Of a DNA stretch of 64,000 bases, positions 1-10,589 are shown piece by piece. The position numbers and the translations under genes were made by a program. Position 1 is the stretch's first letter; every line of letters starts with the position of its first letter. Source of the stretch: Guadua angustifolia (Eukaryota > Streptophyta > Magnoliopsida > Poales > Poaceae); contig CM070518.1 of the NCBI GenBank assembly GCA_036346375.1, forward strand, positions 2,612,182-2,676,181, in the 5' to 3' direction. Below the pieces are notes generated by a model, which saw only the letters and a program-made list of their open reading frames with translations, searched no databases and was not told the origin of the DNA.

Positions 1-1328
1 CTTCGGCTATCCTGACTAGTAAACCATCAAATCAAGCACAGAGTTGCAGCGCCTAGGCTCCATTCGTGTTCACATTTGGCTTGCACCTCCCTGGCAGCTA
101 CCCTTCGCCAGCTCAATCACTGCTTCTGCCATTTGTAAATGCAACAGGGCAAAACGCCATGCATGGGCTACCGTGGCAGAACCATTGCAACGCCAAGTCG
201 TGAGCTTCACTGACGACAATCACGGCGATGAGACCGATGCCATTCCCTGCCTCCTCATTTCTGCTTTGCACCATGCTCTACGAATCCGTCTTCTCAGTCA
301 TGCCCAGAAGCTCGTGCGCCGCAAGAAGATCAAGTCATTGTTGCCACCGCTCTTCTCTGGCTATAAATTCATGTGACCGGGGCTTCGAGCAGCTCACAGA
401 CACCATCCCCAGCTCCCTGAAGCCCAAAACCGAGATCGATCCTCCTCCCTCTGCCATTGCCGTCGGAACCCATTGCTATAAATTAATGTTTTAAATTTAT
501 TCAACCTAGAGCTTCCTCATGAGACCGTAGGTACTGATCACACCTCATTTTCAGTTTTCATCACGTGTAGCGCCACAGTCGCACTTGCTTTCTTCCCCAC
601 GGCAGGTCACTGATGGTAGCGCAACCCAATTGATTCCCAACTTCATTTTCAGGTAAAATGGAATCCCTAGGATGCACTGATACTTAATCAATGCTTGCTC
701 TGTGAAAATGCATTGAGTAGCAAGCTCGCCACTGTCCGGCTATGGCGCCGCCGTGCGGCCCGCGGTGGTAGCGAACTCCGGCTGTTGCCGCCGGCAAAGT
801 GACCCACCAGCATGAGTGCCAGGTTGTGCTGGAGCTATTCCCCCTGTCGTCCGAGCGAACCCGTGGCCGTAGCCTCACCGGTGACGTGCCCTAGCCCCAT
901 GCCCTGCTTTCGGTCACTATCACGTGGGGCCCATATGTCAGTCAGGCCCTTTCATTCACTCACTGACTAAGCGCCCCACCAGTCAGTGGCTGGCGCCGAA
1001 TTCAAAAGAAGCCACGTAATGCTGAGAATACGTTTTCGGTTGCGAAAGCGTAATTTCAGATTTTTCTAGTAATTTTCAAGATCGAAAATATTCAAACTAA
1101 TATAACTTTTGCATTTCTAGCCCAAATTAAATGAAAAAAATTTCTAAAATCATCTAAAATCCTATATATTCAGAATATGCAAAAAAAAAATTAAAAATGA
1201 ACCCTGTAATCTTAAATTCCAATTTAAATTATAGGTTTAAAATATGATATGTATACAATTTTTTGCAAATGAACTTAAATTGGAATGAAACCAATTTTGT
1301 TACAATCCTCAGTTCAAAAGAAAATAGA
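1..1328 (+). repeat. Tekay/Del-type gypsy LTR fragment
   Basis: No LTR terminus is visible. I assign it because blocks recur, diverged, in the LTR at 31774-33200: a stretch beginning TTTCTAAAATCATC near 1140 matches one near 32990, and the motif ACAATCCTC near 1302 matches GAATCCTC near 33141. A TATA-like CTATAAAT at 361-368 is followed by a C-rich leader, where the paralogues near 32026 and 63521 carry AATAAATACC. The fragment stops where CACTA TNP2 sequence begins near 1330, so it is probably the truncated end of an LTR that starts outside the window. Family assignment is by similarity inside this window only. Confidence 0.55.
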
Positions 1329-1329
1329 A

Positions 1330-2608
1330 ATTTTGATTTGCTTGCTTCAGAAGGTCAAACGGTTCATCTTTGTAGGTAAGCCCATTGAGATCTACAAGAG
1401 TAAAACCTCTTTTGTCGACCTTCACTCCATGTAGAAGTCTCACCCACTTACATCAGAATAATAGAACTTAATATATTCCATAATCAAACTTCCAAATTTC
1501 TTCGATCAACCCATAGTAGGAGTTCTTTATGATTGAGGATCCTCTTTTTGCGTGATCATCAGAAAAAGCATCTATTCTCACACCATTGTTTTGAACTATA
1601 CTTTTTGCATCTTGACTTTTAGTGTAAAAGGTGTAGCCATTAATATCGTAACCCTACCATATCTGTACATTAAATCTTTGTCTATTAGCCAACCATTTGA
1701 CATCCTTATTGATAGAGACCTTTGCATTTTCTTTAAATCATGTGAGAAACTGATCGTTGTGTTCTCGCAAGATAGAAAGCTCATTCATATGTGGATTTTC
1801 TTCCCATAATATCAATTTGTGCTGCTCAATATATGAATGAACTTTTGTGCTGTATTGCAAGAGTATCAAATGTGATTTATAATACATATAAAATTGTGAA
1901 CTCGTTAGTTTAGACCCAATGGTTCCTTTTCCACCAAGTCTGCCCTCATGATGAGATATAGGAACACCAATTGCTTATCTTTTATCTAGATAGTCCATGC
2001 AGAACTTAATAAAGTCTTCAATCCCATAACCTTCAACAATACTACCCTAAAGTTTTGACCAATTCCTCATGTATGACTTTAATATACCCATGTACCTCTC
2101 GAACGGATACATGTAACATAGGAATGCGGATCTACATATCTTAATCTCTCTAAAAAGGTGAACAACAAGGTGGACCATGACGTCAAAGAACAACGGAGGA
2201 AATGCATCTCAAGCTGACATAGAGTCGCACCACCTCACTCTGTAAGTTGTCTAGTACATTAGGATCAATAATCTTGCAAGAAGTCGCATTGAAGAAATAA
2301 CATAGCTTTGTGATTGCCAACCTGACATCCTCTAGCAAGATATTTCTAATTGCAATAGGGAGCATTTGGGTCATCAAGACATGGTAGTCGTGGGATTTCA
2401 TACCAAGCAACTTCAAATCATCCATGGACACAAGCTTCTTAATGCTTGTGGAGTAGCCTGATAGAACTTTAATACCTTGGAGACACATGTAGAGGTCTTC
2501 TTTGTCTTTCTTAGACAAGGTGTAGTATGCAACAGGGATGTACGGACCTTTTTCATCCTCCTCTATCAATGTAAGCTTGGGCCTAATGACCATGTCATGG
2601 GAGTATTC
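1330..2608 (-). pseudogene. CACTA TNP2-like transposase, C-terminal half (A1)
   Basis: TNP2 proteins of plant CACTA elements act with a second element-encoded protein to excise the transposon in the nucleus. On the minus strand, 2608 to about 2183 reads through the DUF4218-type region, with the family landmark LKLLGMKSHDYHVLMTQ and YIPVAYYTLSKKDKEDLY before it. About 2190-1960 continues it in broken frames (WSTLLFTF, CIRSREVHGYI). Around 1800-1310 lies the DUF4216-like C-terminus: NGYTFYT-like, QNSGVRID-like, GFIEEIW-like and GFTLVDLNG pieces. Stops and frameshifts are frequent. It continues the 5561-6425 block across the solo LTR; the first few residues of the open frame upstream of 2608 are LTR sequence. 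Identification is confident; function is lost. Confidence 0.8.
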
Positions 2609-5560
2609 TGTCGGGACAGGATGTGCAATCAAGAAACCCTCTCAGGTATACCGCACTAGTTCAGATCACGCTTAGTGCACACAAAGGGAAACATAGATGA
2701 CATATCATTCCATACATCGAAATAACTAAGAAGAAACAAATTATTATTGAATAAAGCAAACGACCTTATGGTCAAGGTTCATACACCAATACCTCTTGGC
2801 TTAAAAACAAATAAATGGTTGCAATGAAATAAAATAACTTGGGCTATTCGACATGCCACAGTAAATCGCGGGAAGCGCCTTCCTAGTCGCACGTAGTCTT
2901 CATAGTACTCCTCCTCTTGATACTCATTACGGTCCTTCCTCAAGAATCGAACAACATGGGCATAAAGCCGTGAGTACAAAAGCGTACTCAACAAGCCGTG
3001 AGGAATTGATGCAATATATTCATGCACGGCTTGACAAAGGATAGTTATATGGTTCATTTGCGTAAAGCAATAACTTGAATTTAAATACAATAAATAGATT
3101 GAAGGCGATTGATAAAACAATAATAAGTAATCGTAAATCAATGGTATACAACATGAACAGAATGACGAGGCATCACCCACGTCATTCAAACAAATATCAA
3201 CCACACAGTTCAACTAAGATAGCTTGAGACAACAAAACAACAGTGAACTCCCTGCTCACATCCCAACAATTCCACATTTCAAGAAAATACTCTATACCCG
3301 TGTGAAATCCCGGGCTTGTCCATGACCATGGACACGGCTATTCAATAGTTTACACTCCGCAGAGGTTGTACAATTTTACCCACAAGACATGATCATCCCT
3401 TAATGCCAAGCGCTTAAGAACACACTTCCTTTGGTGTGTCGGCAGAGAGATCACTACAAAGCCTTTACAATGCATGTCTAAACCCAAGATCGCCCTCTAA
3501 GGTTTAGCCCTCGGGCCCCTCTGAGCCATGTGGGTCTACCCGCCCCACACCAACAACTGCAATACTCAAGTCTCGGACATTGCAAATTAATCACTAGGTC
3601 CGCCCCATAACGGACTTGTGGTTGTACCAGTTAGGCCCAGTTTAATGGCGACAAGATTAAGTCCTTAAATTGTCTCAGCAAGACACCACATCCCAATGTG
3701 CTAAAAAGCACCCCTTTATCGCACGATCAATTGCCCGAGGGAAACATTTTGTTCAACCCAAAACCATTGGCATCCCCGCCATGGTACAACAAGTTTTACA
3801 ACAAGGGTCAACACCACAATTCAATATCTCATTAAGTCAAGATTAACATTAGCTCACTGTGTGATATGAATCCCATCTGACAACTAAGCATGGCTAAGCA
3901 TAGCTACGATAACCCAATGTTGGTAATATGATTATGTCCAACTAGTAATGTCCCAACCTATGGTTAACAATGGATACATGGCATTCCAATAATCAAAGGC
4001 ATACTCCAACAGGTAAATAGCTACTTCCATAAACTAGCATTGTTACATAAATAGCATGCAATTGTATAAAATAAAGTACTTTTGCAAACATGGGTTCAAT
4101 ATGATCAAAGGTCTACGACTTGCCTTGTTGTTCAAGTGCTGATTCTTGGTCTTCAAGTCTCTGTTCACTCCCTCGTGATTCAAGGCTTCACCGGAAAATA
4201 AAGCAACGAAACCAAATAAATACAAAACAGAGAAGCAAACAAGCTCAAAATTGAAAATAAATGGCTCTGGAATGTAGATCTCGATTTTACAAAAATTTAG
4301 GAATTTGAATCGGCTCAATCGGAGTTCTGACGAAGGAGAACGGCCTTCGAAGATTTAATTCAGAGAAAATCAGAAAATTTCGGTAAGGGTGACACGTGTC
4401 AGCTTCGATTGGCTGGAATTTTCGGTTTTTGGAAAATCAGAAAAGAAAATAAAATACCGATCGACATGCGGGACCCACGAGTCGAGACTCGGCTCACGGT
4501 GAACCCAGTGCACCGAGAGGGCAATCGGTGACGCGGCGAACCACAACGACGCGGCATGCCACGCGGCTAGATCGAGGTGGCGCGCTTGGCACACGTGCGC
4601 ATGCCACTGCGCGATGACGCGGCATGGAAGCGGGTCCGCCACGCGGCTAATTCGGGCGCCGGATCCGACCGGACGGTGGAGAGGCGAGGCGCGGGGCTAG
4701 CGACAACGCACAACTGGAGTGATGGATGGCGACGGACGGCCAGAACTTCGCGGAGGAACTCGACGGCGAGTGGTGGCGGCGTTTTACCGGACACCGAAGA
4801 AGACGACGAGGGTTTCGCGAACTCGCCGAGAGGATGGAAGAAGTAGGATCCCGAAGTGCTCGACGCGATTTAACTCGATGGTGCAACCGATCACGGCGGA
4901 GGACAACCGAGTGGCTCGGAGAGCGGCGGAGAAAGTGCACGGACGGCAAAACTTCGGCGGGCGTTCTCCATGATGGCAGCGTCTCGGCCGACGAGGAAAG
5001 AGGCGGCGCAGGCGGCGTGGAGCGGAAACCTCGGGATGAGGTTCGCCGTGCCTTAAATAGGCCTAGGGATGCGGTCGGCATGAACGCCAGGCGGCGCTAG
5101 GTTTAGGGTTTCGGGCGGACACAGACGGATGGCGACGCACGCGATCAAGCTTTGACGTGGCGCGGATCGGACGGGACGGGCAAGGCGGCGGTCACAGCGG
5201 CCGAGGCGCAAGTGGGTCAGGCGGAGGAATAGTGATGGGCCACGGAGGATTCGGCCCGAGAGGGTTTGGAGGAAATAAAATATTTTCCGAATTAATTTAA
5301 ATTCCAGGAATTCAAGTAAATGCAAATAAATTCAAATAAATAGCAAATAAATTCAGAAAAATCTCCGAAAATACAGAAAAATTCCTTGAAGCACAAGGAA
5401 CCCAATAAAAACTGGAAACCTTTAATTTGATGCATAGATTAATCAAATTAAATCTTTTCATTATTTGAAAATTCATATTAAGCTTCAATTAATTCAAGAA
5501 AATGCAAATGGTTCACTTTTGAATTTAAACATTCCAAAACTCAAATTTTGGGATGTTACA
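2609..5560 (-). mobile_element. Solo LTR, Tekay/Del-type gypsy, TSD TATTC
   Basis: The insert runs from TGTCGGGACAGG to GGGATGTTACA and is flanked by exact 5-bp duplications TATTC at 2604-2608 and 5561-5565. It interrupts a TNP2 coding region that continues on both sides, so both ends are secure. Read on the minus strand it starts TGTAACATCCC and ends CCCGACA. Its middle matches the LTR beginning at 28697: both have a CAAGGCAAG block followed by a TTGAACC block, and a CTTGTGGGTAAA block. A minus-strand TATA-like CTATTTAAGG lies near 5054 above a GC-rich leader (about 4400-5050) whose apparent ORFs look like leader, not genes. No gag or pol is present, so the element body was lost by LTR-LTR recombination. 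Confidence 0.88.
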
Positions 5561-6425
5561 TATTCACACCATCCTTGGTCATCCCATGTATGTTCAGCAA
5601 GATGCCAATCAAATTATCGCAAATATTCTTCTCAATGTACATGACATCAATACAATACCGGACAACTCCTTCCAATATGGTAAGGTCTTCGAACAAACAG
5701 ATTTATGGCTCTTTCCATACTGAACATCAATATTCGCCACGCATGAATATACTTTCCTTCTACCATAGGCTGCAGGGCCGAACGAACTTCACTCTTCCTA
5801 TCAAATTTGTTATCCATCTTATAGTATAGATGACTTCGACGTGGAAACCTACGGTGACCCATGTACATAGTTTTCTAGAAATTCGGCAAGCACAGGCTCT
5901 TAGTCTTCTCTTCACAAATATGATAAGCTTTGGCTTCCTTCGTACTGTAGCCCTTCAAATTACCAAGGGCCGACAAATCATTTATGGTGCAAAATATCAT
6001 AGCCTGTAGGATGAAGTCCTCTCTTTTGTATGCATCCCACACCGCGAACCCCTCATTCCACAATTTTACCAAATCCTCAGTCAGTGGAGCTAGGTACACA
6101 TCAATATCATTTTTTGACTATTTGTGTCCTGAGATTAGCAACGATATCATGATATACTTTCGCTTCATACACAATTGAGGAAGATCATAGTTACACAACA
6201 AAACTAACTAAGTGTTGTGACGACTGCTCATTTTACCAAACGAATTTATTCTATCGATACTCAATCCAAATATTATATTCCACATCTTAGCACCAAACTC
6301 ATCATGTTTCTATTCAATTTTTCTCCATTGAGTTGAATCAGCGGGGTGTCTTAGCTTGCCATCTTCCTCGCGAGATTCATAATGCCAATGCAACCATTTT
6401 GTCTCTTTGAGATTTGCAGATAACT
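5561..6425 (-). pseudogene. CACTA TNP2-like transposase, N-terminal part (A1)
   Basis: On the minus strand this is the upstream TNP2 block of A1. It begins abruptly near 6425 with a HWHYESREEDGKLRHPAD stretch, matching the RHPAD region of TNP2. It continues through a WNIIFGLSIDRINSFG-like piece, then LAPLTEDLVKLWNEG, FCTINDLSALGNLKGYS and MYMGHRRFPRRS, and ends at the solo LTR with MYIEKNICDNLIGILL. The order of motifs matches the copy in element B (16403-19596). The first roughly 250-300 residues, including the transposase-associated N-terminal domain, are absent. Several frameshifts separate the blocks. Not functional. Confidence 0.8.
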
Positions 6426-6599
6426 CTCCAAACGGGGAATAATGGGCAAGTACCACAATACCTTGGCCAGTGCCCCTTTGTTGACCTCTTCACCATCATT
6501 ACCTCAGCTCACCAATTATTAACACCCTTGTCGAATTATCTATCACAATTGGTTTTTCCTAAAAAGTTGGGAACCAACCCAGATAAAGCGATAGTGTTG

Positions 6600-6617
6600 T
6601 ACTATTCTGTAGTAGTG
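6600..6617 (-). other. CACTA terminal inverted repeat (5' end of A1)
   Basis: The plus strand reads CTATTCTGTAGTAGTG, the reverse complement of the first 16 bases of element B (CACTACTACAGAATAG at 8705). It therefore marks a CACTA end facing left, in the right place and orientation for A1. The 3 bases outside are TAT; without the other end the TSD cannot be checked. Confidence 0.75.
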
Positions 6618-6699
6618 TATGGCTCAGGTCAAATTAGTAGGTGTGCCTCGATCTTGCCATGAGGGGAGGGTCGAGGGTATCTAGAGCATTAGAAGGAAA
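6618..6699. other. Junction between CACTA fragments A1 and A2
   Basis: About 80 bases between the outward-facing A1 terminus and the first recognisable A2 coding sequence. I see no motif here. It may be A2 sequence into which A1 inserted. Confidence 0.4.
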
Positions 6700-7430
6700 G
6701 CAATCCCGTTTGATCAGGTTGCCTATGCTCAAGCATATTTCATAGTTTTACAACATATGGTTATAGTGTCCCATTATATCAAAGAGCACAAGCACTGGCT
6801 ACAGCAAGAGAGTCCGGCATGGCAAGAGTATTGGATCACAAGATAGCACAACCTTCAATTCAAGAAATGGTAGAAGGAGCGACCCATCACTGGGAGCTCA
6901 TCAGGTGATCATGACACATTGACATGGTTGGCAAAAGAGCCAACATTTACAGTTGTCACATGAAAAGGATACGACTTCAATGGATACATATTTTACACTA
7001 GAGATCAGACTATGAAGAGTACAAACCAGAATAGTGGTGTCCTCATTGATGTGTTCAATACCACTAGGTCGACGAGGAGCTCCCACTATGGGTTCATAGA
7101 GGAGATTTGGGAGCTCGACTACAATACTATTCAAGATCCTCTTATTTTGGTGACGTTGGGTCCACCTCCAACAAGTGAGGGTCAACAAGTACGGCATCAC
7201 TACTATGGACATTGAATGTGTCGATATCAAGATGAATTGTTCGTACTTGCTAACCAAGTTGTTCAAGTCTTCTATGTAACTGACCCGTCTAATAAGAAGC
7301 ACCACGTAGTTTTTTAGGGAAAAAGGAGGATTGTCGGAGCTAGGAATGTAGTAGATGAGGAATAGTACAATCAATTTGCAAAGTTGCCTCCTATCGAAAA
7401 TACCAACATGGTCTAGGAGAACAACCTGAG
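6700..7430 (+). pseudogene. CACTA TNP2-like transposase, C-terminal part (A2)
   Basis: This second, plus-strand copy of the TNP2 C-terminus points opposite to A1. Landmarks in order are QHMVIVSHYIKEHKHWLQQE (about 6750), LTWLAKEPTFTVVT, YDFNGYIFYTRDQ, STNQNSGVLIDVF (7019), HYGFIEEIWELDYNTI (7086), LFVLANQVVQVFYVTDP (7240) and GKRRIVGARNVVDEE (about 7320). The same segments occur on the minus strand in B at 16460-17000, so this is the DUF4216-type end region. Stops and frameshifts break it. The upstream part of the gene is missing. What follows (7740-8030) resembles the promoter of the second CACTA gene. Confidence 0.82.
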
Positions 7431-7739
7431 TAGGCTACCTACACACGCATTGATCATCATGAAGGGCTAATTTTTATACAAAAAAAATAAGCAAATGGAG
7501 TTAAGAAGAGGTGCCGTCATGTTTCTTTGTCATGTGTAAAGTGCTGAATTTATAAGCAAGTGGATGATTATGATGAACTTTGCAAAACCTATAGTGCATA
7601 TCTATATTTTGATTGGGATCAATTGCTAATATACTAACCTTTATGATTTTGGCATAAAATCAGCTTGAAATTATATTGAAAATATTAAGAGCAAATTGTC
7701 AGTGTGATCCAAAATTATACATTTTGAGTTTGTGATCAA
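7431..7739 (+). other. AT-rich spacer downstream of A2 transposase
   Basis: I see no coding or RNA feature. By analogy with element B this is the 3' flank of TNP2 and the start of the region between the two CACTA genes. Confidence 0.4.
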
Positions 7740-8030
7740 AGACATCACACACGATTCTATTCTAGACAATTCTATTATAAAACTATCTTTCTATTATAAA
7801 ACTATCTTTGATGTGGGGTACATCACAGACGGTTCTATTATAGAACCATTTGTGATAACTTCACTATAAATATATTTGTGCGCACCATCTCTCCAAACGC
7901 TAGCCTCCTGCACGCACCACCTCTCCCAAACACTAGTGACCTCCCTGTCAGTGACATCCTCCTCCTCCCCCTGGCAACCCCCTCCCCCGTAGCAGCCCCC
8001 AACGACTCCATCCTCCCTGTGAGTACAAAG
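7740..8030 (+). promoter_or_regulatory. Putative promoter and leader exon of the second CACTA gene (A2)
   Basis: A short direct repeat (CTATTATAAAACTATCTTT twice, about 7770-7810) and a palindromic motif (ATCACAGACGGTTC followed by GAACCATTTGTGAT, about 7827-7857) precede a TATA box, CTATAAATATA at 7864-7874. A C-rich leader about 120 bases long follows and ends at a splice-donor-like CCCTGTGAGT near 8018. The same order (motif array, TATA, GC-rich leader) is seen on the minus strand in element B at 15900-15290, which is why I read this as the promoter of the missing second gene of A2. No TNPA-like coding sequence follows. Confidence 0.5.
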
Positions 8031-8701
8031 TAATTACTTTTGTTGTTATTTGTCATTAATCACTGTTGAATCTAGTTTGTCACTAAGTAGAAATTTTACC
8101 ATCGAGTTTTAGAAATTACCATTGGCAAACACAATAGACAAGGGTTTCTACATCTTTGATAAAGAAAAAAACACAACTTTAGTAGAACTATTGATAAAAT
8201 TGAAAACTTATCGGTCATTTAGTTAGTAAGCACCGAGAGTTTTTTAGAATGTTAGCCATTTGTTTCTACCCGTTGGGAAAAGTTGCATATCTTCTACGTC
8301 TTAATTAGAGTGAAAACATATTTAGGTGAAGCAATCATTTCATTTTCACTTGTTTGCTGTTGCATGGAAGCCAAGGCAACATGCATGTAATTTCTTGCGT
8401 GTTTCTTGTGACCCATTTTAAATATGGATAGCTCACTAACTAGCTACCATGTGTTCGATCCAATTGATCACGTGTAAGATCAGGAATCGGATAAAATGAT
8501 ATCTTAACAGAAGAAAGGAAAGACATGTGTGAATATACTAACACAACTACCACCCGCCAAATATATAATATTGTTTGCTTAAACAAAGAGACAGGATCCA
8601 AATGACACTGACAAGACGAACATACCATGAAATTTCCATGATGCAAGAATAGTTTAGAAATACAGCAGAACATACATAATCGTTTATTCCAAAAATTGTG
8701 A
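8031..8701. other. AT-rich sequence between A2 and B, no feature recognised
   Basis: About 670 bases without recognisable coding sequence, repeats or RNA genes. It may be intron sequence of the A2 second gene or the original insertion site of element B. Short ORFs here have no recognisable domain. Confidence 0.5.
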
Positions 8702-8714
8702 TGACACTACTACA

Positions 8715-9012
8715 GAATAGGTCATCACCGCCGTTCGCCCACGCCATTATCGCCGGTTATGGGCGCCGATGATTGGCTCAAGATATGCGAGGTTATCGCA
8801 CGCTCAGAACCGGCAAGTGATATTCTACTATCTCTACCGGTTCATTATACAACCGCAATGATATTCGACTATCTCGCGGTTTACACTAGCATCCGGCAGC
8901 GATACTCAACTATCTCTGCGGTTCAACCTAGAATCGGCGAAGGATATATGTATATCTCTCGCCGGCTTATAACTGACTTTAACCGACAATGATTTGTATA
9001 TCATCGCGGTTC
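8715..9012. repeat. Left subterminal motif array of CACTA B
   Basis: Degenerate repeats of a motif of roughly 45 bases with a GCCGGTT or TCGCGGTT half and an AACCGGCAA or AACCGCAA half (for example GAACCGGCAAGTGAT near 8808 and CAACCGCAATGAT near 8849). In En/Spm such subterminal repeats bind the TnpA protein. The same role is inferred here. Confidence 0.8.
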
Positions 9013-9041
9013 CTAGACCAACAAGCAAGGACAACCGATTT

Positions 9042-9224
9042 CGAAAAATTTTGTAGATGTACTTCATAGATTACTCTACCTATGTATAAAATTGCGTGTT
9101 CAAATTCAATACATATGAGGACTTACAAAAACTCTTTTTGTAAGTCCTCATATGTATTGAATTTGAACCTACAATTTTATACATAGGTAGAGTAATCTAT
9201 GAAGTACATCTACAAAATTTTTCG
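9042..9224. repeat. Near-perfect foldback, 90-bp arms
   Basis: The arms 9042-9131 and 9135-9224 are reverse complements with only about three to four mismatches, separated by a 3-base loop. The RNA would form one long hairpin. It lies just inside the left subterminal array, downstream of the second gene. Confidence 0.93.
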
Positions 9225-9404
9225 TAGTTTTCGTGACTTTTATTAGTTGGTGTGCACGATGTGTACACGGAAGGCCTCGTGTGTACATGATATGTTGCCT
9301 TCAAATATATAGTATATGAAGCGTCGTTAGATCATAATTAAAATATATTAAAGCATCACAATATTTAGTTTTTACAATTAATAGTCTGTTCACAAATGTA
9401 GTGT

Positions 9405-10520
9405 GAGTACATCTCGCTCACTTTAGATCGTAGCTTCCGTCAGGAACTTGCCCTTTGGATCGATGACCTGTTCACAATGAATCCAATGATATGCTCTTGA
9501 ATTGCTAAAATTTCTTTCGACAAGAATCGATTGGTTCTAGCTTGAAGCTACTGTTATTGAAGAAAAGAGAAATTTAATTAATGATGATAGATGTTAAATG
9601 AAAGAAAAGTAGGCATGAATGTGTAATTATATACCATGTCTTCGTTATAGCCGAGTCTTCGTGACAATTGCATGTAAATTTGTACATACGTAGTATGCGA
9701 TAAACTATTTCCTGGTCCCGTCTCATGCATGGAAAGTCTGTTATTACTTTGAAAGTTGTCTTGTAGGAAAATGCTGAACCACCTTTCTTGCAATACCGCA
9801 GAATGCGCTGTGAATGATTTTAAATAGTAAATAACCTTAAATACAATAGAATAAAATATTACTAGAGCAATAACGCGAACGATCGAAGTTTAACTGCTCA
9901 TCATCTTCCAAAAATTATGTTCATACTCACGAAGTTCTTTTCTCAACGAGTCCAAGACATAAACCCGCTAGCTTCTAACTCGATGACGAGGAGGACCCAA
10001 AGGATAACTAGACATATATGTTAACACAAAGATATTAGTCCCACACCGTGTCACATAAAAATAGTAAAACAATATTAGAAGTAGGGTAATACGATTGAAA
10101 GTTATAGGGTACAAGCACGGAGGTTTTATTTCTACTTGAAGAAAGTCTTAAATAAATAGTCTTCAACAAACTTTGGGTCATCACGACGAAGTTTTCGTTA
10201 ACAAGCCCCTGATCGAGAAATCCTAAAGCTTCATCCTTATTTTTGCACATAATTGTATCTCCATTCTACATATGTAAAAAGAAGTTAGACATACAGTTGA
10301 ACGGTAGAAGAATATACAATAATATAAATAGAGACTTACAAAGTCCACATACCGACAAAGGACGCGCCCGAGCATCCGCCAGTACAACATATACAATTCG
10401 CAGAACTCTAACTGTAACATGCCATCCCCATTGTGAAAATCCGAATCTTTGTATTTCACCGATCGCCCACATACCCTCTTGGCACCGCTGCATGTAATAA
10501 TCGGATGGACGCCGCAATTT
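9405..10520 (-). pseudogene. Ulp1-like (C48) protease domain remnant, 3' end of the second CACTA gene (B)
   Basis: Many plant CACTA second-gene proteins end in a Ulp1/SENP-like cysteine protease domain. On the minus strand, broken frames carry family-like pieces in the expected order: GEIQRFGF (about 10460), SVLVPYNFQSYY (about 10110), VYVLDSLRKELREYEHNFW (about 9940), TDFPCMRRDQ-like with NSLSHTTYVQIYMQLSRRL (about 9730-9670), and LSKEILAIQEHIIGFIV (about 9530-9480). A run with GT/AG-like breaks between pieces suggests introns. I cannot place the catalytic His, Asp and Cys with confidence. It is a continuation of the gene at 10590-12840 rather than a separate one. Recognition rests on remembered family patterns, not on an alignment. 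Confidence 0.55.
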
Positions 10521-10589
10521 TGTTGTTAGGTTCTCTAAATCTTTTGGGGAGCCATCGGTTGCCCCTTAATGTACTTCGGCTTAGACCTA

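Larger units (their letters stand above)
1330..6617 (-). mobile_element. CACTA (En/Spm) element A1, decayed and interrupted
   Basis: The element reads on the minus strand. Its 5' end is the terminus at 6617, and it holds a TNP2-type transposase in two blocks (5561-6425 and 1330-2608) separated by the solo LTR 2609-5560. Only about 190 bases separate the terminus from mid-TNP2 sequence, so the promoter, the subterminal repeats and the TNP2 N-terminus are missing: A1 is an internally deleted copy. No matching left terminus was found; the left side abuts LTR sequence. The terminus shares its 16 outermost bases with the left end of element B, so A1 and B are likely related families. Confidence 0.7.

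Noticed and set aside
2779..3213. Minus-strand frame of 144 codons
   Set aside because: Inside the solo LTR 2609-5560, with no recognisable domain and no similarity to an expected element protein. Treated as chance.
4567..5100. Overlapping open frames of up to 144 codons
   Set aside because: They are in the GC-rich leader of the solo LTR 2609-5560, with Arg/Ser-rich translations in every frame. Not a gene.
8031..8701. Possible host gene between CACTA elements
   Set aside because: No open frame with domain-like content, no splice pattern and no similarity recognised.
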